A stretch of DNA of 11,316 nucleotides from contig SLFT01000197.1 of the NCBI GenBank assembly GCA_007124105.1, positions 1 through 11,316 on the forward strand, given 5' to 3'. Made by a program: the position numbers and the translations under genes. How positions within the stretch are numbered: position 1 is the stretch's first letter; every line of letters begins with the position of its first letter. Under the pieces are notes generated by a model. That model had not been told where the DNA came from. It saw only the letters and a program-made list of their open reading frames with translations, and did not search any database. Shown here piece by piece: positions 6,254-11,316 of the stretch. The DNA comes from Candidatus Hydrogenedentota bacterium. Its GTDB lineage: Bacteria; Hydrogenedentota; Hydrogenedentia; Hydrogenedentales; CAITNO01.

Positions 6254-8260
6254 ATGAAAAGCATGAACAACAACATACCCGTTGTCAACACGATCAAGGA
6301 ACGTTGTCGTGTTTGCTTCACCTGTGTGCGCGAATGTCCGGCCAAGGCCATCCGTATTCGCGACGGGCAGGCGGACGTGCTGGCCGAGCGTTGTATTGGC
6401 TGCGGCAACTGCGTACGCGTGTGCAGTCAGAACGCCAAGCAGGTCCGTGACTGCACCGCCAACGCGCGCATGTTATTGCAAGGGGAGGCGCGCGTGGCCG
6501 CTCTGGTGGCGCCCAGTTTCCCCGCCGAGTTCGCCGAATGCGAGTATCACGAGTTCATCGGTATGTTGCGCGCCCTCGGGTTCGATTACGTCCACGAGGT
6601 CGCCTTTGGCGCCGACCTGGTGGCGCGGCAATACAAGCGTCTGCTCGAAGAGAATCCGGGCAAACGCTATATCGCCACCACCTGTCCCGCCATATTTTCT
6701 TATGTGGAGCGCTATCACCCGGACCTTGTGCCGGCGTTGGCGCCGATTGTCTCGCCCATGATTGCCGCCGCGCGCGTGGCGCGGAAACTTTACGGCCCGG
6801 AAGTGCGCTGCGTGTTTATCGGCCCGTGCATCGCCAAAAAGAGCGAGATGCTCAGCGATATGATGCCCCGCGAGATCAGCGCCACCCTGGCCTTTTCCGA
6901 ACTGCGGCAGTTGCTGTACCAGCACTCCATTTCACCTGAAAAGAGCGTGCCTTCCGACTTTGATCCGCCCCACAGCGGAAACGGGATGCTCTTTCCCATC
7001 AGCGGCGGCATGTTGCAGGCCGCGAACCTTCCCGAAGACCTTATGTCCGGCGAGATAGTGGCTGCCGATGGCCGCGAACCCTTTGTAGGCGCCATTCGCG
7101 AGTTTCAGTCGTCCGACGTTGATGTAACCCTGCTCGAGGTGCTGGCCTGCGAGGGCTGTATTTCAGGGCCGGGCATTACCAACGAGGCGCCGCTGTTCCG
7201 ACGTCGCAGCCTGGTCAGCCGTTACGCGCGCACACGGGCCGCCGAAACGGATGTCGAGGCGTGGCGCGCAAATATTGACCGGTTTGCTGATATTGATTTG
7301 ACGCGCGGCTTTCAGGCGCATGATCAACGCTTTGATATCCCGTCCGATGAAGAGATCGAGAAGGTCTTGCGGACAATGAAAAAGACTGATCCGGAAGACT
7401 TTCTCAATTGCGGCGCCTGCGGCTACGACACCTGTCGCGAGCACGCCATCGCTATCTGCAAGGGCCTGGCCGAATCGGAGATGTGTCTGCCCTATACCAT
7501 CGAAGAGTTAAAGACGGCCGTGGGCGATCTCGCCTTATCCCATCAACAACTCACAAAAACGCAACAGGCGCTGATGCATTCGGAACGTCTGGCCAGCATG
7601 GGGCAGCTTGCGGCGGGCATTGCCCACGAACTGAACAATCCCTTGGGCGTAGTGCTTATGTACACCCATCTGTTGCGCCGTGAAATTGGCGAAAGCGAGC
7701 GGATGGGCAAAGACCTGCACACCATCGCCGAGCAAGCGGACCGGTGCAAAAAGATTGTCGCCGGGCTGTTGCATTTCGCGCGTCAGAACAAGGTGTTGCG
7801 GCAGCCCGTTAATATCCCCGAATTGCTCCAGTCCTGTATGAAAGGGTTCCCGGCGCCGGAAAACATTTCCGTAAAACTGGAGAACAACATGACCACTCCT
7901 GTCGCCGACGTGGACGGCGACCAGGTGACTCAGGTGGTGGGCAATCTGTTGACCAACGCTTATGACGTGATGCCCGACGGCGGCGCGGTGATTGTGCGCC
8001 TTACGGACGGGGACGACCGCGTCAACATCGAGATCGAAGACACCGGCCCGGGCATTCCGGAGGACATCGGCAAGAATATCTTCGAGCCATTCTTCACGAC
8101 CAAGAGCATTGGCAAAGGCACCGGACTGGGCCTTTCCATTACCTACGGCATTGTAAAAATGCATAGCGGCGACATTCGCTTCACCAGTAACTGCGATCCC
8201 GATCAGGGACCTGTGGGGACAACCTTCAGTGTGATGTTGCCCAGACATGAACATGGATGA
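6254..8260 (+). CDS. H-cluster-like sensor histidine kinase (ferredoxin / [FeFe]-hydrogenase / FeS / HK fusion)
   Basis: About 668 residues, predicted cytoplasmic: I see no membrane segment. A two-cluster ferredoxin domain comes first (C18/21/24/28 and C47/50/53/57). Next is a hydrogenase large-subunit-like domain (about 75-320) with altered motifs: L1 TTCPA (C144), L2 IGPCIAKKSE (C192) and L3 ACEGC (C299, C302). A four-Cys FeS motif follows (C386, C389, C394, C411; CxxCx4Cx16C, like PF04060). A linker helix (about 415-445) leads to HisKA (AHELNNP, H458) and the ATPase domain (N568, DTGPG at 596-600, GKGTGLG at 620-626). The kinase half looks active. The hydrogenase half lacks the proton-transfer Cys and two conserved Met residues, so it probably senses H2 or redox state. 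It resembles sensory [FeFe]-hydrogenases, but I see no PAS domain. The start is uncertain: ATG 6254, ATG 6263, ATG 6215 and TTG 6197 are in frame, none with a good ribosome site. Confidence 0.88.
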   Translation: MKSMNNNIPVVNTIKERCRVCFTCVRECPAKAIRIRDGQADVLAERCIGCGNCVRVCSQNAKQVRDCTANARMLLQGEARVAALVAPSFPAEFAECEYHEFIGMLRALGFDYVHEVAFGADLVARQYKRLLEENPGKRYIATTCPAIFSYVERYHPDLVPALAPIVSPMIAAARVARKLYGPEVRCVFIGPCIAKKSEMLSDMMPREISATLAFSELRQLLYQHSISPEKSVPSDFDPPHSGNGMLFPISGGMLQAANLPEDLMSGEIVAADGREPFVGAIREFQSSDVDVTLLEVLACEGCISGPGITNEAPLFRRRSLVSRYARTRAAETDVEAWRANIDRFADIDLTRGFQAHDQRFDIPSDEEIEKVLRTMKKTDPEDFLNCGACGYDTCREHAIAICKGLAESEMCLPYTIEELKTAVGDLALSHQQLTKTQQALMHSERLASMGQLAAGIAHELNNPLGVVLMYTHLLRREIGESERMGKDLHTIAEQADRCKKIVAGLLHFARQNKVLRQPVNIPELLQSCMKGFPAPENISVKLENNMTTPVADVDGDQVTQVVGNLLTNAYDVMPDGGAVIVRLTDGDDRVNIEIEDTGPGIPEDIGKNIFEPFFTTKSIGKGTGLGLSITYGIVKMHSGDIRFTSNCDPDQGPVGTTFSVMLPRHEHG

Positions 8261-8311
8261 TACCCTGTAGCCGCGCCGCCGGAAGCCCCGGGGCGCACAA
8301 CCGAAGCCAGG

Positions 8312-8725
8312 ATGGAACAAAAGATGGAACAAACAGAACGCAAACGCAGCATTCTGCTGGTAGATGACGACAAGGACTTTCTCTTTCAGCTGAAAGCGCA
8401 GTTCGAGGCGGCGGGCTATGAGGTGCTTGACGCGCACGACGGCAAGCAGGCCGTCGCGCTGCTCGCCGCCAATCGGCCCGATGTGGCCGTGGTGGACCTC
8501 ATGATGGAGAGGGCGGACATGGGTTTTACGCTCTGCTACAAAATCAAGAAGAAGGACCCGACCATCCCCGTTATCATGGTTACGTCGGTGACCCGTGAAA
8601 CAGGCATTGATTTTGACGCAACCACCAAGGAGGAGCGCTCCTGGATCAAGGCTGACGCGCTTCTTGACAAGCCTGTCCGTTTCGAGCAGTTGCAACAGAC
8701 TATCGCGCGTCTATTAAAGGATTAG
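8312..8725 (+). CDS. Single-domain response regulator (receiver only)
   Basis: This 137-residue protein is a stand-alone receiver domain with no output domain. The acidic pocket is D18-D20, the phospho-acceptor is D62 (VVDLMME), the switch residue is T91 and the conserved Lys is K120 (DKPV). About 28 residues lie between T91 and K120, roughly seven more than in CheY-type receivers; the extra loop contains TGIDFDATTKEERSWIKADA. The usual Pro-containing loop after the acceptor Asp is replaced by MMERADMGF. It sits 51 bp after the sensor kinase and 2 bp before the receiver-kinase hybrid, so it is a natural phosphate acceptor for one or both. The gap before it holds a perfect palindrome, GCCCCGGGGC (8285-8294). 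ATG 8312 and ATG 8324 are both usable; GAAG precedes the first and AGGA the second. Confidence 0.9.
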   Translation: MEQKMEQTERKRSILLVDDDKDFLFQLKAQFEAAGYEVLDAHDGKQAVALLAANRPDVAVVDLMMERADMGFTLCYKIKKKDPTIPVIMVTSVTRETGIDFDATTKEERSWIKADALLDKPVRFEQLQQTIARLLKD

Positions 8726-8727
8726 GC

Positions 8728-9876
8728 ATGCATCGGTTGCGCACATTGGTCGTGGATGATGAGCCGCATATTCGCGCCGCTATCGAGCGAACCCTCGAAG
8801 GGCTGCGCTTCGCCATTCCGGATGTTGGCGAATCCGTAGCCTTTGACTTCGAGGAGGCGGGCTCCGCGGAAGCGGCCCTCGATATTATCGAGCAATCGCC
8901 GCCGGAAATTTTGCTGCTCGATTTAAAGCTGCCCGGCATGAGCGGCCTGGACCTGCTTGAGCGGGTCGGACAGAAAATTCCTGATACGCTCATCATCATG
9001 ATTACCGCTTATGCGTCCATTGAAACGGCTGTGCGCGCCACCAAAAGCGGCGCCTACGATTTTCTCGCGAAACCCTTCACGCCCGAGGAACTCGAGCATG
9101 TGCTGCAGAAGGCGTCCCGCCACATTGTGATCGCCAAACAGGCGCGCGCCCTGGCCGCCGAACAGCGGCAGGTGCGGTTCCAGTTCCTGTCCGTGCTCGC
9201 TCACGAATTGAAAGCGCCGCTGAACGCCATCGAGGGCTATCTTGACACCGTCATAGACCGTACCGCCGGCGACAATCCCGCCATTTACGAAGAGATGATG
9301 CGCCGTTGCCGCACCCGTGCGCAGTACATGCGTAAACTCATCATAGACCTGCTCGATTTGACGCGCATCGAGTCCGGCAAAAAGAAGCGCGACATTGGCG
9401 AGGTCAACATTGCCGCCATCGCCGACCTCGCCAGAAACACCATGCAACCCGAGGCCGACGCGCGCAACATTGCCATTCACGTGAAATGCGATCCTGCCCT
9501 TACGCTGCGCGGCGACGCCAGCGAAGTTGAGATGGTATTTAACAATCTTGTCTCGAACGCGGTAAAATACAACAAGGACGGCGGCAGCGTTGATGTTTGT
9601 TGCGAACGCGACGGCGACTACGTCGTGATTGCCGTCAGCGACACCGGTATCGGCATGACCGACGAGGAAATGGCGCAACTGTTCGAATCTTTTTCGCGCG
9701 TGAAGAACGACAAGACCTTTGGGATTCTCGGCAGTGGACTGGGCCTGGCGATTGTAAAAAAAGTTGCCGCCATCTACAACGGCGATGTTGCGGCGACAAG
9801 CGCGCCGGACGAAGGAAGCGCGTTCACCGTGCGCCTGCGCGATGCTGAAGTGGACATGGACGCGGCAAACATGTAA
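8728..9876 (+). CDS. Receiver-histidine kinase hybrid (REC + HisKA + HATPase)
   Basis: This 382-residue cytoplasmic protein starts with a receiver domain (about 4-125; acidic residues D10 and D11, acceptor D65 in LLLDLKLPGMSG, T93, K115) followed by a histidine kinase. A helical linker (about 126-150) leads to HisKA with H159 (LAHELKAPLNAI). The ATPase domain has N277 (NNLVSNAVKY), DTGIG (305-309) and GSGLGLA (335-341). There is no transmembrane segment, PAS domain or DNA-binding domain. The layout suggests that phosphorylation of D65 controls the attached kinase, putting it in the middle of a relay below the hydrogenase-type sensor; this is inferred from gene order. AAAGGA (8716-8721) lies 6 nt before the start, and the gene begins 2 bp after the previous stop. 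The receiver is of the ordinary LP.MSG type, unlike its two neighbours. Confidence 0.92.
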   Translation: MHRLRTLVVDDEPHIRAAIERTLEGLRFAIPDVGESVAFDFEEAGSAEAALDIIEQSPPEILLLDLKLPGMSGLDLLERVGQKIPDTLIIMITAYASIETAVRATKSGAYDFLAKPFTPEELEHVLQKASRHIVIAKQARALAAEQRQVRFQFLSVLAHELKAPLNAIEGYLDTVIDRTAGDNPAIYEEMMRRCRTRAQYMRKLIIDLLDLTRIESGKKKRDIGEVNIAAIADLARNTMQPEADARNIAIHVKCDPALTLRGDASEVEMVFNNLVSNAVKYNKDGGSVDVCCERDGDYVVIAVSDTGIGMTDEEMAQLFESFSRVKNDKTFGILGSGLGLAIVKKVAAIYNGDVAATSAPDEGSAFTVRLRDAEVDMDAANM

Positions 9877-9932
9877 CATAAGGGCAGGAAAAAAGCGCCG
9901 AGTCAACGCCGCGAACTACGGAGAAACGCATT

Positions 9933-10292
9933 ATGCCGAGCAAAACCATATTGGTGATAGACGACGATCCGGATATCCTGTTCTTCTGTAAAAGCCTGCT
10001 CGAGGCCGAGGGTTATACCGTAAAAACGGCTATCAGCGGCGCGGCGGGACTCGAGGCGGCCCAGGCCGAAAAACCGGACCTCATCATTCTCGACATTATG
10101 ATGGAGAAGATCAACACGGGGTACAAGGTTGCCGAGGAACTGGGACGCGAAGTGCCCATTATCATGTTTTCCTCCATGCTCAATCCCTCCGACACCGCGT
10201 TTGACCCCGAAACAGTCCCCTACCGCGACGTGGTCAGCAAGCCCATCGCAGGCGCCACTCTCCTCGAAAAGGTGCGCGCCCTCATCGGTTAG
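9933..10292 (+). CDS. Single-domain response regulator (receiver only)
   Basis: This 119-residue stand-alone receiver has acidic pocket D10-D12, acceptor D54 (IILDIMMEK), switch residue S80 and K103 (SKP). As in the receiver at 8312-8725, the loop after the acceptor reads MMExxxxG followed by an aromatic (MMEKINTGY) in place of the usual Pro-Gly loop. The two single receivers therefore look like relatives, apart from the longer loop in the first. A ribosome site CGGAG (9919-9923) lies 9 nt before the ATG, 56 bp after the receiver-kinase hybrid. It is the last gene of the cassette and has no output domain, so it probably acts by protein contact or as a phosphate sink or shuttle. Confidence 0.9.
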   Translation: MPSKTILVIDDDPDILFFCKSLLEAEGYTVKTAISGAAGLEAAQAEKPDLIILDIMMEKINTGYKVAEELGREVPIIMFSSMLNPSDTAFDPETVPYRDVVSKPIAGATLLEKVRALIG

Positions 10293-10310
10293 CGGCGACA
10301 GCAGTGCATG

Positions 10311-10328
10311 CGCGGCATCCCGGCCGCG
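10311..10328. terminator. Possible hairpin between convergent genes
   Basis: CGCGGC (10311-10316) and GCCGCG (10323-10328) form a 6-bp GC stem with a 6-nt loop. It lies in the 36-bp space between the last receiver gene and the end of the convergent phosphodiesterase gene. The position suits a shared terminator, but there is no T-run on either side, so this is a weak call. Confidence 0.3.
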
Positions 10329-11231
10329 TCAGTCTTCCGGCGAGTCTTCGCCAAAAAACGCGCGGCGGAAAGCGTCTTCGTAGACGTTGTCAATCTGAAG
10401 ACCGTCCACTCCATACGCCAACATACGCGCCACGTCGCGATCGCCGTTTTCCTGATAATGCCCAATCTCCAGGTAATGGAAGATATTGATGCTCACAATG
10501 ACCTTCAGGCCCAGCTCCTGAAAGCCGCGCACGGACGCGGCGTCGAAATCCGCTGCATGACCAAAGATGAAATAGTGGTCGCCGGGGTTGTCTTTGATGC
10601 GATCGCTTGCAAGCGCTTCCTCGAGCGTGGGCCGCCACGAGCCGCGCGCGGGCCTGGAAAAAAGCGGCCGGAGCGCGCTGCGTCCAATGAAAAAGGCGTC
10701 ATCCATCAGGCCGTGCTTCACCAGCGACGTCTCAACGCTCCGTACAAAGGCCTCTTCCGTTTCGGGCGGCCCCCCTTTAAGGTCGGGCATGACGCCGATG
10801 CGTCCCTCGCTGCGCGCGCAGAAGGTGGCGAAGTCCGGAACCAGGTCCATTGGCACGAGGGCGCGCAACTCGGCCAGCGTCAATTCGCTGATGAGTTTCG
10901 AGATACCCGCGACACGGCGCAGGCTGTCGTCGTGACTGCACACGGCATGGCCGTCCCGGGTGCCGCGGATGTCCACTTCCATGTGTGTATAGCCGCGACG
11001 GATGGATTCCTCCAACGCCGGTAGACTGTTCTCGGGGATCGTGTCCGTAACAACGCCCCGATGCGCAATCAGGATAAAGTCGCCCACATCCATCGGAGGC
11101 GGGTCACCAGTGCCGTATGCGCCAACAGCGCACAGCAGGAACAAAACGAGCGGCAATGAACGTCGCCGCAGCGTAGCCGGACGCTTATCAGCGCGTCGGC
11201 AATCTTTGAGTGTGTGATTGTAAAAAGTCAT
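10329..11231 (-). CDS. Exported glycerophosphodiester phosphodiesterase family protein
   Basis: About 300 residues from the chosen ATG at 11231. The N-terminus has arginines followed by a hydrophobic run (about 25-40, SLPLVLFLLCAVGAYG), a signal peptide or anchor, so the enzyme probably works outside the cytoplasm. The GDPD family hydrolyses glycerophosphodiesters to glycerol 3-phosphate and an alcohol. Visible motifs are IAHRG (H57, R58), PENS, the metal site MEVDIRGTRDG (E85, D87), SHDDSL (catalytic-type H100), MPDLKGG (K152) and a C-terminal GVDGLQIDN. A longer in-frame start at 11288 exists but adds a stretch that spoils the signal peptide. Neither start has a good ribosome site. An RRSLP sequence before the hydrophobic run is faintly Tat-like but not convincing. 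The gene converges on the signalling cassette and has no visible link to hydrogen metabolism. The substrate is not identifiable from the sequence. Confidence 0.85.
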   Translation of the reverse strand: MTFYNHTLKDCRRADKRPATLRRRSLPLVLFLLCAVGAYGTGDPPPMDVGDFILIAHRGVVTDTIPENSLPALEESIRRGYTHMEVDIRGTRDGHAVCSHDDSLRRVAGISKLISELTLAELRALVPMDLVPDFATFCARSEGRIGVMPDLKGGPPETEEAFVRSVETSLVKHGLMDDAFFIGRSALRPLFSRPARGSWRPTLEEALASDRIKDNPGDHYFIFGHAADFDAASVRGFQELGLKVIVSINIFHYLEIGHYQENGDRDVARMLAYGVDGLQIDNVYEDAFRRAFFGEDSPED

Positions 11232-11261
11232 AATGGAAGGATAATAACAAGAGCGCTTCCC

Positions 11262-11276
11262 GCAATGCCACATTGC
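11262..11276. promoter_or_regulatory. Short palindrome upstream of the phosphodiesterase gene
   Basis: GCAATG (11262-11267) and CATTGC (11271-11276) are perfect 6-bp complements around CCA. A further CATTGC lies at 11286-11291. The position, 30-45 bp upstream of the phosphodiesterase start, would suit an operator, but chance is possible. No clear -35/-10 pair can be assigned here. Confidence 0.25.
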
Positions 11277-11316
11277 ATGGATGCGCATTGCGCGGATGCG
11301 TCGCGCTGTTGTCCAC

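Noticed and set aside
8285..8294. Palindrome GCCCCGGGGC between the sensor and first receiver as a terminator or operator
   Set aside because: It is only 10 bp of GC with no T-run and lies inside a tight gene cluster; chance is a sufficient explanation.
7535..8695. Minus-strand open frame of 386 residues opposite the sensor kinase and first receiver
   Set aside because: It spans two well-supported plus-strand genes and shows no domain of its own.
8923..9906. Minus-strand open frame of 327 residues opposite the receiver-kinase hybrid
   Set aside because: It mirrors a gene with intact receiver and kinase motifs; no family features are visible.
10308..11024. Plus-strand open frame of 238 residues across the phosphodiesterase gene
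   Set aside because: The minus strand encodes clear GDPD motifs (HRG, EVD, HDD); the plus frame shows none.
1..11316. CRISPR array, tRNA, rRNA or insertion sequence
   Set aside because: I saw no regularly spaced direct repeats, no tRNA or rRNA signature and no transposase; the only repeats are the intergenic palindromes listed.

Overview
The window carries an NAD-linked [FeFe]-hydrogenase operon (1781-6064). It is followed on the same strand by a signalling cassette (6254-10292) whose first gene is a hydrogenase-derived protein fused to a histidine kinase. The genes are tightly packed and use typical bacterial start signals, and the sequence is moderately GC-rich (estimated by eye). The enzymes point to an anaerobic bacterium, probably fermentative or syntrophic, that makes or consumes H2. 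The secreted phosphodiesterase at the right end would suit a cell with a periplasm. I cannot assign a phylum from the sequence alone.

Layout. 1-331: a nested inverted-repeat element (29-172) and a possible promoter for the next gene. 332-1336 (+): a WYL-domain transcriptional regulator. 1337-1780: a 444-bp non-coding leader with a good sigma70-like promoter and a hairpin just before the first hydrogenase gene. 1781-6064 (+): hydC, hydB and hydA, the three subunits of an HndACD/HydABC-type hydrogenase. 6065-6253: a gap with small hairpins and a repeat-like stretch. 6254-8260 (+): ferredoxin / H-cluster-like hydrogenase / FeS / histidine kinase fusion. 8312-8725, 8728-9876 and 9933-10292 (+): a lone receiver, a receiver-histidine kinase hybrid, and a second lone receiver. 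10329-11231 (-): an exported glycerophosphodiester phosphodiesterase, convergent with the cassette and probably unrelated.

How it works together (inference). HydC and HydB would exchange electrons with NAD(H), and HydA would make or oxidise H2. If the complex is bifurcating, ferredoxin is the second partner. The fusion protein keeps cluster-binding cysteines but has lost residues tied to fast turnover, so it looks like an H2 or redox sensor. It would signal through the three downstream receivers and the second kinase. None of these proteins has a DNA-binding output domain, so the end of the relay lies elsewhere or acts by protein contact. The WYL regulator upstream is the only transcription factor in the window.

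Two points stand out. The sensor kinase has an unusual architecture with no PAS domain visible by eye. The two H-cluster proteins also have opposite changes at the L1 cysteine pair: HydA has Cys-Ser where the textbook motif has Cys-Cys, and the sensor has Thr-Cys.
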